Notes: generated from the letters alone by a model not told the origin. Shown: positions 37,758 through 54,172, counted from the stretch's first letter. The stretch: DNA of 64,000 nucleotides from Cichorium intybus (GCA_023525715.1 CM042013.1:69412494-69476493); one strand, 5' to 3'. Made by a program: numbers and translations.

Positions 37758-40700
37758 ATGGCTGAAACAATCCGCGAGATGACTACGAAGTTCGCAAAAC
37801 TGGAGAAGTTTGAAGGCGTTGATTTCAGGCGCTGGAAGAAGAAGATGCACTTCATGATGACCACTCTGAAAGCAGCATACGTGCTGACTACTCCAAGACC
37901 AGCCATGCCTGAGGAAGGTGCTGAAGAATCCCTTGAAGAGACCTGGAAGAGACAAAAGTGGGACAATGATGACTACATCTGCAAATGTCACATTTTGAAT
38001 GGTATGTCTGATGCTTTATTCGATATCCATGGTGATGCTTTAACTGCCAAGGAATTGTGGGACACTCTTGAATTGAAATACATCACGGAGGATGCTTCTA
38101 GTAAGAAGTTCCTGGTTAGTGACTTTAATAATTATAAAATGGTCGATTCAAGGGCTGTTACTATACAATTCAATGAACTTCTTGCTATTTATGGTCAATT
38201 TAAACTACACAAAATGAATATGGACGAATCCATTGTTGTGTCAAGTGTGATTGACAAACTTCCACCATCCTGGAAGGATTTCAAACATAACTTGAAACAT
38301 CAAAATGAGGCACTGTCAATGGTTTAACTTGCTAGTCATATTCGCATTGAAGAATCTCTTCGGGCGAAGGATATTGACAAAACAAAAGGAAAGGTTGAAC
38401 CTGGATAGCCCTCTCTTCATATGGTTGAAAACAAACCAAGGAACCCGAACAACAAAGGACATGGCAAACGTAAGCAGGAACATGTCCCAAATAACCCCAA
38501 CAAAAAGAAAAAGGATCTGGTTTGTTGGAGGTGCCATAAGGTGGGACATTGCAAGCGTGATTGTCATGTGAACTTAGGCAACAATAATGGTGCTAGAAAC
38601 CATGGAGCCAATGGAAGTGTGAACGGGTCTTCGGGCCAAGTTAAAGGAGGTCAGTTTTTGACTAACTTTGATAATTCTAAACAGAATTATGTTTATTATG
38701 TTTCACTTATTCCTGAATCATTCTATGTACAGGATGATGATGTTGCTTGGTGGATCGACTCCGGGGCAACGAACTATGTATGCAAGGATAAACAGATGTT
38801 TGAAACACTAACACTGATTGATGATGGATCGGTGCTAAGGATGGGAGACGATTCTTTTATTCCTATTTGTGTTTTTGGTGTCGTATGTCTTGAATTTACT
38901 TCTGGAAAGACTATTACGCTTTTTGATGTTTTGTTTGTTCCTAAGATTCGAAAGAATCTTGTTAGTTCTAGTTGTTTGAATTCTGATGGTTTTAAACAAG
39001 TTATTGAGTCAAATAAGTTTATTTTGTCTCGGGGTGGAATGTTTATTGGTTTTGGATATTTGAATAATAGAATGTTTCGTTTGAATCTTGTTGACAAATT
39101 ATTACCTGTTCAAAATTATGCATTTGTATCTTCTGCTTCTAATGTTGAAAAATCTATGCTTGGGCATGCAATATTAGGTCATGTCAATTTTAAAAGGATG
39201 CATGAGATGTCATAAGATGGATTAATTCCAGCCTTTGACATAACTTCTGATAAATGTAAAACATGCATGCTCACAAAAGTGACAAAACAGCCCTTTCCTA
39301 ATGTTACTAGAAATTCGACTGTTTTGGAACTTGTATACAGTGACCTGTGTGACTTTCACTCTACTCCTTCCTTGGGTGGTAAACGATATGTCGTCACATT
39401 CATCGATGACTGTACGCGGTTTTGCTACGTGTATTTGCTTAATGCTAAAAATGAAGCATTGGAAAAGTTCAAAATATACAAAACCGAGGTGGAATTGCAA
39501 TTGGGCAGTTTGGTTAGACGTCTTCGGACTGGTAGGGGAGGTGAATATATAGATCCCATATACTTCCAATCAGTGGGTATCATTCATGAGACCACAACAC
39601 CTTACTCGCCTCCACCTAATGGAATTGCTGAACGCAAAATTCGAGTTTTAAAGGAAATGGTAAACTCGATGTTGTCATACTCGGGATTGAGTAATGGATT
39701 CTGGGGAGAGGCCATGTTAACGGCCTGCTATTTATTAAATAGGGTTCCAAATAAAAAGAACAAAACAGTCCCATATGAACTTTGGTTCAAGGAAAATCCG
39801 AATTTGAGTTATTTTCGGGTTTGGGGATGTCGGGCAGTTGTAAAACTAACCGATCCCAAAAGGTCAACTTTGGGGGAATGTGGAATAGATTGTATATTCA
39901 TTGGATATGCGGAACACTCCAAGGCATATAGGTTCTATGTGATTGATCCTAATGATTTGGTATCGGTTCACACCATTATCGAGCCACGAGATGCAATTTT
40001 TGATGAGATGTGTTTCTCATCTATTCAAAGGCCTAAGGATCTGACTTTTGGCACTAATGAGGTGCAAAATCCAGAAAGTTCAGATGGTTTAAACAGTTTT
40101 GTTGAACCAGAAACACGAGAGCTTCGAACGAGCAAAAGAGGCAAAATCCTGAAAAATTTCGGTTCCGATTTCCAAATGTATTTGGTGGAAGGAACAAGGG
40201 ATGATGAGGTTCTTCAATAATCGTATTGTTATAGTATTGAGGATGATCCAAAGACATATCAAGAGGCCATGCAGTCTCGAGATGTAATTTTTTGGAAGGA
40301 AGCAATCGATGACGAAATGTCATCAATTCTTGAGAATAACACTTGGGTGTTAGCTGATTTGCCTCCAGGTTCTAAACCACTTGGTTGCAAATGGATTTTC
40401 AAAAAGAAAATGAATGTTAATGGAACTATTGACAAGTTCAAATCCCAGTTAGTCATTCAAGGTTTTAGACAAAAACCCGATGTTTACTATTTCAATACGT
40501 ATGCTCCGGTTGCACGTATCTCTACCATTAGATTGTTGATTGTCTTGGCAAGCATCCACAATCTAATCATTCATCAAATGGATGTGAAAACAGCCTTTTT
40601 TGAATGGCGAACTCGATGAGGAAGTTTACACGAAACAACCGGAATGTTTCGTTATGCCCGGTAAAGAGCATATGGTATGTAAACTTGAGAAATCTTTGTA

Positions 40701-41595
40701 CGTGCTGAAAAAGCGCCCAAGCAATGGCATCAAAAATTTGATGAGGTGATTTTGTCCTCTGGTTTTAAGTTAAACCAAAGTGACAAATGTGTTTACAGTA
40801 GATTCGATGATGCTACTGGTGCTGGAGTGATCATTTGCTTATATGTAGATGACATGTTGATTTTCGGTACTGACCAAAATCAAGTAGATGAAACAAAGAA
40901 ACTGTTGTCATCTAAGTTTTCCATGAAGGATTTAGGAGAGGCCGATGTGATTCTTGGAATAAGAATTAAGAGGATGAACAAAGGATTGGTAATGACTCAG
41001 AGTCATTATATTGAGAAAATTCTCAAGCGGTTTAATTTTGCCGATTGTTCTCCGGTGAGCACTCCCATGGATCCAAGTGTGAAATTGATGGAGAACAAAG
41101 GAACTCCTATTTCACAATTGGAATACTCTAAGGCCATTGGTAGCTTGATGTATGCTATGACAAATACCAGGCCTGATATTGCTTTTGCTGTGGGAAAATT
41201 GAGCAGATATACTAAGAATCCTAATGCTCAACATTGGCAAGCAGTGAATAGAGTATTTAAATATCTCAAGGGAACCATGGATTATGGATTAAGTTACTTG
41301 GGATATGCTTTAGTATTGGAAGGACATTCAGATGCAAGTTGGATAACCAATAGCACATATCTCTATCCGTTGTGATAATGCTGCCGCTCTAGGCAGGGCT
41401 TATACTCAAGTGTGTAATGACAAGTGTCGACACTTAGGTGACCGACACAGTATGGTTAGAGATCTAATCATGAATGGTGTAATTTTGATTGAGTATGTGA
41501 AATCACAACATAATTTGGCAGATCATTTAACTAAGGGTTTGCCAAGAGACTTAGTGCACAAGTATGCGATTGGGATGGGATTAAAGTCCATCTAA
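37758..41595 (+). pseudogene. Copia gag-pol, defective (copy 2)
   Basis: Shares all stops and frameshifts of copy 1 (stops at 38325, 38406, 39213 and 40218; frameshifts near 40599 and 40712), so these predate the duplication. It also has the integrase Asp-to-Gly change at 39531-39533. It continues into RNase H. After SDASWITN (about 41346) roughly 60 residues are missing with a frame change, and the C-terminal RNase H resumes with RCDNAAALGRAY and NLADHLTKGLPRDLVHK, ending TAA near 41595. At 39331 this copy reads Leu where copy 1 reads His; Leu is the usual residue in copia integrase. Confidence 0.88.
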
Positions 41596-42123
41596 TTCTG
41601 TAATGGTGAGACACCCAATTCCCTTCTAATATGACATTAGGAGCTGAATTCAATGTGGAAAGCTCACACTTATAGATTGGACCACATGAAGTATTCATCC
41701 CAGGTAATGTGTTCGGTTCTGCAGTTGACCAGGTTGAAGTTTAACTTCTTAATAATTCCTTTGATTAAATGTATGTACAGATTCATGGAAAGGAGTTACC
41801 TACGTGATTGTGAAGTGTAGCTGCACTTCAAGAGGTTGTGGACTTGGCCTTGATACGATCATGAGAGGATTAGGACACACGGCTTTATAATATTGTCAAG
41901 TTGTACTTTGCTAGAAAGACCAATAAACTAGTATGTATTTTACCTTCTGGTATTCAAATGGGTTGATGAGTTCAATTCTTAGAACACCCTGATTCTCGAG
42001 TATTTGTAAGTGTATAATACTAAGTGGAAATTCAATCGTTTCGACATTTTCATTTATGTACTGGTTTGGTTTGTTTTGATTAAGTTATGTTTGTTCAAGA
42101 GTTACACTAAAATGGGGGAGGAT

Positions 42124-42724
42124 TTTTGGTGATTTTAGTGTCACCAGGTCATTTTATGTAATTGGAACTAACATGTGAGCTAAGGGCTATTTAGTTTGTA
42201 TCCTAATATATGTTCGGGTATGTGCGGAGTGCACGCATGTATAAGGTCAAATAAATAGTCGGTTCGATGACAAGTCGGGGGTCCGGGGGCAGCGCCCCTA
42301 GGCTCGGATTCCATGACCTTTCGGATTCCATGACTTTTCGGATTCCATGACCTTTCGGATTCCATGACTCTTCGGATTCCATGACCTTTCGAATTCCATG
42401 ACTCTTCGGATTCCATGACTCTTGGTTTCCATGACTCTTGGTATTCCATGACTCTTGGTATTCCATGAGTCTTGCTATAAATACGGCTCTCCTCTTTGAG
42501 GAGAAGATACACCCTTTAACTCTTGTTTTTCATCAAAACTCTCTCAGATCTCCATAGCAATTTGGCTCACGTTTTCTGTGCCTAGATTTGTGAGTGTCCT
42601 CTTGGATAATCCTATGCTGAATTTCTTGTAACCCGGGCATAGGGTAGAAATATCAGTTCGGAAAGTGATCTCACGATCCAAGAGGTATCCAGATCTCCAC
42701 TCAAACCCTAACCAAATTCTAACA
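42124..42724 (+). repeat. Copia 3' LTR
   Basis: 601 bp, ending CTAACA before TTAAT. It contains about ten 17-bp units (42301-42475) up to the TATAAATA box (about 42475-42483). Confidence 0.85.
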
Positions 42725-42992
42725 TTAATTCCTACCTGGTCTAATTTTAATATAAAAATTAACGTGACAAAATTTTTTTGACAAACTTTTTTACTGAAAC
42801 AAGATTGTTTTTAAAAGCTGGCCTGATAATTACCCTCACCACCTTTTATCAGCTCAAATGTAATTTATAAACACATAATATAAAGATATTTTTTATGTTG
42901 TAAGTTCTCATACATGTTTCTTTTTCTTGCAGCAATTTGGTTTTTCTTTTCATAAAACGGCGTATGCATATATGTAATTAAAATATTCCTTT

Positions 42993-43072
<80 letters not shown>

Positions 43073-43352
43073 TTAAATACACTTGGTAGGTATTGTGTGA
43101 GTGTGGAACCAATTTTGGACCATTAGATTGAAAAAATCAAGGGCTTAGATGATAGTGGCATTTGTGTAATTAAAATGAAATAATTAAATAAAAACAATTA
43201 AAATAATCTGATTAAGGGTATAATGGGCATTTTAATATACCAACAAATAAGGAAACGATATTTTTTTCAAATCAATTTTGAAGATCGAAACAAAAATGAC
43301 GGAACGTGCTCTTAATTTCGGTTCCGTTATTTTACGATTTCTAGGGACAAAC
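42725..43352. other. AT-rich spacer with a (TA)n run
   Basis: No gene. It contains TTTCTTTTTCTTGCAG near 42918, a splice-acceptor shape without a recognisable exon, and a (TA)n run at 42996-43069. The rest is unremarkable. Confidence 0.4.
42996..43069. repeat. (TA)n microsatellite
   Basis: About 74 bp of uninterrupted TA dinucleotides. Confidence 0.9.
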
Positions 43353-44053
43353 TGGAAGGTTTTCTTCAAATCTATGAACCAAAATCCTAAGTTCACATGC
43401 AACCTAAATTGGATCTATGTTTTCTAACATTTAACATATAATAAAACCATAAAGTCCAACAGAAAATTTCTAAAGAAAATAATCAAGAAAACTAAGCTTT
43501 AGTTTTAATCTTTGAAGCCAAGCAGCACAAGTGTCCTGCCTCAAATGAGATCACACCCAAGCAGAGAGGAGGAGGGGACGAAAATCCAGAGAGAAGAATG
43601 AGAGATGGCACAAGTTTTAGGGTGCAGGTGCTCTTATTTACAGCAAGACTCATGGAATACGAAGAGTCATGGAATACCAAGAGTCATGGAATACCAAGAG
43701 TCATGGAAACCAAGATTCATGGAATACCAAGAGTCATGGAAACCAAGAGTCATGGAATACGAAAAGTCCTTGCACCTTTAATTAATTAAATTAATCACTA
43801 AATTAATTCCAATTAATTCTAGATTAATTTCTAATTAATCAATGTAGTTTCTAATTAATATATTATCACCATAATATATAAATAAACTATTTTTTTTATT
43901 TCTATTGATTTATTAATCATATAATAAATCAATCTTTCTCTCTCCTGGAATTTCTGCCAAACCGCTAGCTATGAAGGCAACCCAAATGGACTTTGCTTCT
44001 ATTAATAAGATAAATACAAATTATACGTCATGACTTAGACGCCTAATCCAACA
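43353..44053 (-). repeat. 3' LTR of the minus-strand copia-like element
   Basis: 701 bp. On the minus strand it starts TGTTGGATTAGG and ends CCTTCCA. It holds about seven ATTCCATGACTCTTGG-type units (43650-43768), then a TGTAAATA in TATA position. Confidence 0.75.
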
Positions 44054-47000
44054 GTCTCCCACTTGGATAAGTCTATGACTTTAATTGTCCATTTATCTTC
44101 AGATTAATCAGTAAACTGTAGCTTCCTAGAAACTGCTGTCGAACTCTGACCCAGTCAGTTCTGTCCATAGATAAGTGATCATATGATCCTCCGTCCAACA
44201 AGATATTTTCGGACACGAGACATAGATTGAGATCAATCTCTGTCCGATACTCTGTTTCCCGATTTCTGATTTGCATATGGCATAAGACTTCTAATTGAAC
44301 ACATCAATTCAGTCCTGGCTGGCCAGCACTTTAGTCAACTTCAAAATCATCGAGAGGCCTACATATATCTGTTTTCCATTAGGGTCAAGGAACGAATAAG
44401 CTTCGACTCATATGCTTGTGTCTTTTACTCATCAAATTTGCGCACAACAATACGTTTTATAACATCGAGTTACCGATGCGTTTACGCATTATCAACGCAC
44501 AACCGACTTGTAAATTTCAACTCATATGTCTCCGCTTCAAGACCATAAGATATTATCGTCTCAAAAATTGCTCGTGATATAATCCATGAAGCAATCCTTT
44601 GAGCGTGAGTTTATCCAATACTCAAATCTCTATTTCTAAGTACTCATGAACGTTGTAGCAATATTGTTGCTATGTCTAACTCCTTAGACAGTCTACAATC
44701 CAGTTCATGACAATCTTGATTCAATACTTACTTCCCAAAGTATGAGCGACTGTGGACCTTTCGAATAATCAAATTATTCGGGAAGTAAAACATGCGAAAG
44801 TGAAACATAAAATATGACTGGCAGCTACTCTTGCTAATTACCAAGTCTCCACGAGGTAATCACCAAGTCAGATCTTCCATAATGCTATTATCGGTTTCTT
44901 GTTTTTTTTTAAACTTTCAATTCTAATTTTATATCTATGTCTTCATGAACTTTTTACTCTTTCTATGTATCCAAAGTGTCTTACACTGATACACTTCATT
45001 GCAGATGATCCCATCGGATACTCTTCCGATGACATCTCAATATGTTATTCTGTCCTTTTCTCTCCCAACTCCATTATGGTGATGTGTACTGTGACTACTC
45101 ATGGTTCTCGGGGTCTTTAGTCTACATGACTGCACCCTAAGACTATTTCGAGGTGTTATGATGTGCCGGTGAGCCACACGCGCTTCATCAGAATGCTAAC
45201 GAAACTCTTTAACCATGAAGTCCTACAGCACCACATCCTGGTGTAAGCAATTACCGATTCGAAACTCCTTTCAAATTGTTACTAACATTCACCCCAATCA
45301 TTTCCCAATGATTTCTCACATGTGTCCAAGTAATCCATCCAGTATTCTTAGCCAGGTTATATCCTGAATCCAATTTACTATGCTATAAGCATTAAGTCAT
45401 CAGGACATGTTCATGACACTTCTGATCGATCCAAGAAGCTCGTGGAATCCGATGTAATCTTACTCCATACCCTTTTGGAATCTAAAGATTACTGATAATC
45501 CCTGTGTCATGACTTTCGAAAAACTATTTCCTTTCAGATACTCTTTCTCATGCATCTTGAATCTTATCAATATCATACTCACAATGGCTGGGTCTATACT
45601 GACGATTTCATCTATCCGATAGATGACTGTGAACTACGTGAGTATGTTGCACCTTCTTTACATCTTTCATGCCAAGTTATCACACTTTGCAATGATGCAT
45701 CTTGAGTCTCATCAAGATCATATCGGCAGAGTTTTTGATCTATCTAATAGATGTTTGCAACCACTTGAGTACGTTGTATCTCTTTTAAGTCTTTCATAGC
45801 GAAGCATCTCTTAATGTCAAGTCATTACATTTTGCAATGATAAGAGACATTTCCTAGAAACATTATGTAACCAACATACAGTGATAGATAACGACGATAC
45901 TCCCACTGGCTTTGACACGGTTATCTGACTCTTTTGGATTATTCACAAAATCCAAACCTTTTGCACATTTTGAGAATCCAAAGTCCAAACCTTTCTGACA
46001 TAGTTATGGGAATCTTTCAGCTTATTCACAAAATCCAAATTTTTGACATATTTTGAGAATCCAAATATCCTTTCTTGCAAGATGCCCGTGGGATGAATCC
46101 CGAGCCCATGTACCTTTCTATTGGCACACTCTTTGTGAGTCCCTATTAGTGTGCTGGTAAACCAAACATGCTCCACTAACGACTCACAAGGTGCAACTTT
46201 ACTAAATAGTATCCTTTCGGATTTCATCTTCTATTGAGAGTGCTACTTTCGGAATCAATTACTTGACTCTGAGTATCGTTTCATTCAACCGGATGTTCTG
46301 TAAGTACATTTCTATCTATGTCGCTTTCTTTTGATGGTTCAATTACTCCTACTGGTTCTTAGACCAGATGTAAAATCTATCAAATTGTCACATAGACTGT
46401 ATCTCGCCCTAAGGTTCTCTTATTTAGCAGCAACCGGGCTCACCAATGCTTCCAAGTAGTCGGATAGCTTATCCGTACCAACTTTAGTGTTTTACCACTA
46501 ATCAGTATGTCACCCAGATCATAACACCTTATGACGGTGACCAATATTACTGGTCAAGAGAAGAGTATGTAGGTTTAACAGGAATCTGATTCCTGGTCAA
46601 GGCCTAGTAATGACTAAAGGTTCTTTCAATTGGCTAATCCTGAACTCATTTAGGATTATTCTTACTCCTGCTGTTTCCTTAGAATATGAGTCATTTCCAA
46701 AAGAACTCTTCTTTCACAGTTACAGCTAGGATAGCCAATGAAACGACATTGCTAATCAGGTTCAGGCTAGTCATGAGGTTCGGACGAACGCTACATGACC
46801 CTGGACTTTCTATGTATAAGTGGGGTGATCCCAGATTTCCATTTCAGACAGTGTCTACAAAACCTACTTAGTCTGAGATGTGGTCGGAATATGGTTTCTA
46901 TGACTGGTTGAATATTCAATCCATCGAAAAACTAATTGGAAGTGTATCTTATACATCGAGGATCAAACTATTTCGACCTATGCTCCATCATTTTCCTTAA

Positions 47001-48201
47001 GACACATTATAACCATTAATGTTCTTGGAAGAGAATAAACTGTGAAACATTTTCTCAGTTTATGCTGTCACTCAGGTTCTGTTGATCTTATACTTCCTTT
47101 GAAGTTCTTGAACAATTCAAGGTTTCAATCAATCGCTTATTCTGATAGGCGAAGCCATATTTGTCAAACTAATTGGCAAATATTATGAAGTATAACTAAT
47201 TGTGTTCTGTTTAAATACTCGAGCAATACACAGTAACTAATGTGTTTGTTGTTCATAATCTTAATGTCTTTTACATCTCTATGTAAATTTATGACTTTGT
47301 TAATTTCGTTCAAGATATGCAATCATCACCTGACTCTAAGTCAACTAATTCCATAATCCTATCCACTGGATATTTGAGTGATTCATTTCTTGCCACAAAT
47401 GATTTTATTAAGAACTCAATTCATCGTGTGACTCTAAGTCAAATGATTCCAAAGTCCTGTCCAACTGGACCATTGGTTGAATTGATTCTTATAAAATTTG
47501 CTTTAACAATCATAGAGGACACAATTCTTGAATCCAAAACACTTTGGATGTATCAACATTCAAGTTATTGCCATTCATGCAATTATCACACTCATACAAC
47601 ATTTCAAGGATAATTTAAACAAACATGTATTAAAAGCAAATCAACATTTTATTAAAACAAAATATCCTTGAACAATGTACTATATGACAGACAATGTCGC
47701 ACGCATCTAATAAGCTAATAACAAGATCATAATATCTAACTAAACTCCAAAATTGCACGAGCTTCAGATCCAATCCGAATGTACTCCTATGCAACAAAAC
47801 CATGCATCCTACAAAGTCCATGCATACAGATTCCTGAGTTGTCAAACTGTTCGGCTTTGGAGCATCTTTCCAATCTTTCTGTGACTGTGTTCCACCCTAT
47901 AGATTCCCAGTTTGAGACATCGAAGAACCGGTGCAGGCGATCTAGATCATTTCTTGATGTGCCTTATTACTGGACTCAATCCTGAAGTAGCTGTATCAAT
48001 GGAACTATGCTTTTCCATGAACGACTCATACATAGTCAACATTGAATGCATTTCCATGATTGTCTTATGTGGTTACCCTTCCTATACATCTAGATGAACA
48101 TACCAGCGAGTCGAGTTAATGCTCAACTCCCGATTAAAGAATGACCAAATTTATACAGTTCACCTATGTGTCTCTCAATCTTGAGAACATGTGAACTGGT
48201 G
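44054..48201 (-). other. Non-coding internal domain
   Basis: About 4.1 kb with only short frames on either strand. A motif close to GCCGGTTAACCACACACGCT recurs near 45163 and 46150 inside, and near 48940 and 49022 beyond the gag piece. A roughly 120-bp segment around ATGCATCTTGAATCTTATCA (45551) is repeated near 45695. A segment containing TTTTGAGAATCCAAA recurs near 45967 and 46051. No pol motif was recognised. Confidence 0.5.
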
Positions 48202-48605
48202 CTACTTCCTGCACACTTCAAGCTCTTTGAAGAACTTAGCTCGTCCCTTTTCAACCGGTTCTCGAAACCTTTCCTTAACCAGTTGTGCTAACTTATCTGA
48301 CCCCAGGAATTCTAAATTCCTGCGGAACTTGGGGTCAATGATCAATAACATGAGGTAACAGACTTCCTCGGACTTAATGGTCAAGGGTCATGCTCATCAC
48401 AAGCTGATGTGTGATGCCATGCTTTGGGGAGCGGACACTCAATAAGATATGGCTTGCCAGCAAAACTAAGAACCATTCTATATTTGTGAAGCCATACCAC
48501 ATAGTTCAGGCCAGTCAGCCTTACCATATGTAACAGGTGCTTTCTGAAACTCTCAGAAATGGGTGAAGGAGGAGAAGGAGGAGAACTGGCACTATCTTTA
48601 GACAT
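48202..48605 (-). pseudogene. Copia-type gag remnant, frameshifted
   Basis: Starts MSKDSASSPPSPPSP at 48605. The copia-gag signature LTGLNYVVWLHKYRMVLSF follows at about residue 31. A one-base change near 48385 moves the frame, which then continues with IDPKFRRNLEFLGSDKLAQL and ends with a Lys/Glu-rich helix. It lacks a zinc knuckle. In the intact family gag forms the virus-like particle; a gag-only element would depend on partner elements for pol. Confidence 0.6.
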
Positions 48606-49823
48606 TTATAAAATTTGAATTTGTTAGTTTAATTTTAATCCTTCTTAAACAATTACCCAATATATTATTTAACAAGGCTAGGATCCAAAACCCCAACTAT
48701 GGTGTGAAGAGGGATGCCGTAATCACAACACATTGATCATTAAGGTAGATATACATTTATCAATTACAATCTTATGAAATTCCTAGATCTGTGAGATTCA
48801 TTTAACTATTCAATGACATGTTTAATCTCGGATATGCTCTTCTATTTGTGACTGGGATGCCGAGGATCACAAACAAGATGTGAATAACCATGCAAATATT
48901 CTCGATAACCTCAATGTCATTTATCATCTCTAATTGATGTGCCGGTTAACCACACACGCTCCATCAACAATGATAAATCATGAGAAACCCATTACCACTC
49001 TTTATGAGCCCCTATTAGTGTGTTGGTTAACCACACACGCTCCATTAATGTCTCATAAAGTGTAATGTGCAATTTCATGGATTAGCATCTATTTCACATT
49101 TTTCCTAAAGTAACTAGACTTGGGATTTTATAAAACTGTTCTAGTACTTTGATTGATAACATTATACTTTTAATGAGATTAAGCGGTCCTATCAAACTTG
49201 TTCGGCTAACGACCCTCCACTGATCAAGAGAGCGGTGGGTGAGAGTGGACACCCATTAGACCACCATTTTATAGGCAGTCTCCTTATACCCTCATTATAG
49301 ATCAGCTTCGTGAATGAGGCCTACTATTGATTTGACTAACCAATTTATCTTATACATATAATATTAACTTTTAATTATAATATTTATAAGACGTATTTTA
49401 AACTTTTAAAATATTTCTGATTTATCTATTTAATTTTTGAAAAATTAACAATTAATTTTAAAATTAAATTTAAACCTTTAAATGATTTAATTTATCTTTT
49501 AATTAAACAATTAATTAAATTAATTAAATCCAAATAGGCGTCACAAATTAATCAAATTAATTTAATCCTATCTTAAACCCCTAAATTTCAAAAATAGCAA
49601 ATAATGGGTTTAAGGTTATCTATTTATTAAATAATCACAGTTACCAAAAATAGAAAACCTTCTAAAACCCTAATGCACAAAATCGAAAATTACAAGGGGA
49701 GAGGCTAGGGTTTCTAAAACCCTAATCCCTAAAATCGAAATGGCCTCAAGTTCGGTTTTATAAGCTTTAAACCCTAAATACTAGGAAAACAGTTATAGCA
49801 ATTCAACCAGAAAACAGTCAAAT
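48606..49823 (-). other. 5' leader of the minus-strand element
   Basis: Long non-coding leader between the primer site and gag. It contains two copies of the ACCACACACGCTCCATYAA-type motif (near 48945 and 49030) and an AT-rich stretch (49330-49560). No other structure was recognised. Confidence 0.4.
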
Positions 49824-49824
49824 A

Positions 49825-49836
49825 GCTCTGATACCA
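49825..49836 (-). other. Primer binding site (initiator Met tRNA type)
   Basis: TGGTATCAGAGC on the minus strand, next to the 5' LTR end. This is the standard copia/gypsy primer site and fixes the orientation of the element. Confidence 0.8.
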
Positions 49837-49837
49837 C

Positions 49838-50504
49838 TGAAAGGTTTTCTGCAAATCTATGAACTAAAACCCTAAGTTCACATGCAACCTAAATTGGATC
49901 TATGTTTTCTAACATTGAACATATAATAAAACCCTAAAGGCCAACAGAAAATTTCTAAAGAAAATAATCAAGAAACTAACCTTTAGTTTTAATCCTTGAA
50001 GCCAAGCAGCACAAGTTTCCTGCCTCAAATGAGATCACACCCAAGCAGAGAGGAGGAGGGGACGAAAATCCAGAGAGAAGAAGGAGAGATGGCACAAGTT
50101 TTAGGGTGCAGGTGCTCTTATTTACAGCAAGACTCATGGAATACGAAGAGTCATGGAATACCAAGAGTCATGGAATACCAAGAGTCATGGAAACAAAGAG
50201 TCATGGAATACGAAGAGTCTTTGCACCTTTAATTAATTAAATTAATCACTAAATTAATTCCAATTAATTCTAGATTAATTTCTAATTAATCAATGTAGTT
50301 TCTAATTAATATATTATCACCATAATATATTAATAAACTATTTATTTTATTTCTATTGATTTATTAATCATATAATAAATCAATCTTTCTCTCTCCTAGA
50401 ATTTCTGCCAAACCTCTAGCTATGAGGGCAACCCAAATGGACTTTGCTTCTATTAATAAGATAAATACAAATTATAAGGCATGGCTTAGACACCTAATCC
50501 AACA
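49838..50504 (-). repeat. 5' LTR of the minus-strand copia-like element
   Basis: 667 bp, close to 43353-44053, with about five 17-bp repeat units (50134-50218) instead of seven. Confidence 0.78.
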
Positions 50505-53916
<3,412 letters not shown>

Positions 53917-54145
53917 GCCATCAAATTTACCTTTTTTAATATAGTAATTGAATACTTTTCATAACTTCTATCGATCATAGTGTTTCATGCTATTTTATAA
54001 TTCTAATTTAGCATGAATTTTATATAAATAATTTTTTATAATCCAACGTCAAATCGTCTTTCTATTTGAGGTTGTCGCTCATCGGGTTTCTAAACTCATA
54101 ATAAATATTTCACATTAAAAAAATAACCATTACAAATAAAACAAA

Positions 54146-54172
54146 CTAGGTTTGACCCGTGCTCCGCACGGG
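54146..54172 (-). mobile_element. Helitron 3' terminus, minus strand
   Basis: On the minus strand a hairpin (CCCGTGC, loop, GCACGGG) is followed by a short spacer, CTAG and then T. This is a Helitron 3' end similar to that at 21436. The body extends right. The BZW and LARP1-like fragments lie in that direction on the same strand and may be captured cargo. The 5' end was not found. Confidence 0.7.

Larger units (their letters stand above)
30966..41263 (+). repeat. 10.29-kb tandem duplication, copy 2
   Basis: Near-identical repeat of 20675-30969. The left junction at 30966 joins copia sequence to the middle of the Helitron-like region. At the right end, copy 2 runs on into the remaining part of the copia element, so it keeps the ancestral right flank while copy 1 keeps the ancestral left flank. 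Confidence 0.9.
37181..42724 (+). mobile_element. Complete but defective Ty1/copia retrotransposon
   Basis: 5' LTR 37181-37729, gag-pol remnant 37758-41595, purine tract AATGGGGGAGGA at 42111-42122, 3' LTR 42124-42724. The target duplication TTAAT sits at 37176-37180 and 42725-42729. The 3' LTR is 52 bp longer than the 5' LTR because its 17-bp minisatellite has about ten units instead of seven. The second base of the 3' LTR is T instead of G. Confidence 0.88.
43353..50504 (-). mobile_element. Non-autonomous copia-like LTR element, gag remnant only
   Basis: LTRs at 43353-44053 and 49838-50504, in minus-strand orientation. The primer site TGGTATCAGAGC (minus, 49836-49825) directly follows the right-hand, 5' LTR. 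The purine tract (complement of CTCCCACTTGG, about 44055-44067) precedes the left-hand, 3' LTR. Only a gag piece is encoded (48202-48605); no protease, integrase or RT was found. The flanks CAAAC and AGAAC do not match as a target duplication, which suggests mutation or recombination. The LTRs differ by exactly 34 bp, two units of a 17-bp repeat. Confidence 0.75.

Noticed and set aside
42918..42940. TTTCTTTTTCTTGCAG followed by open sequence, a possible exon
   Set aside because: No protein similarity recognised and no matching donor nearby.
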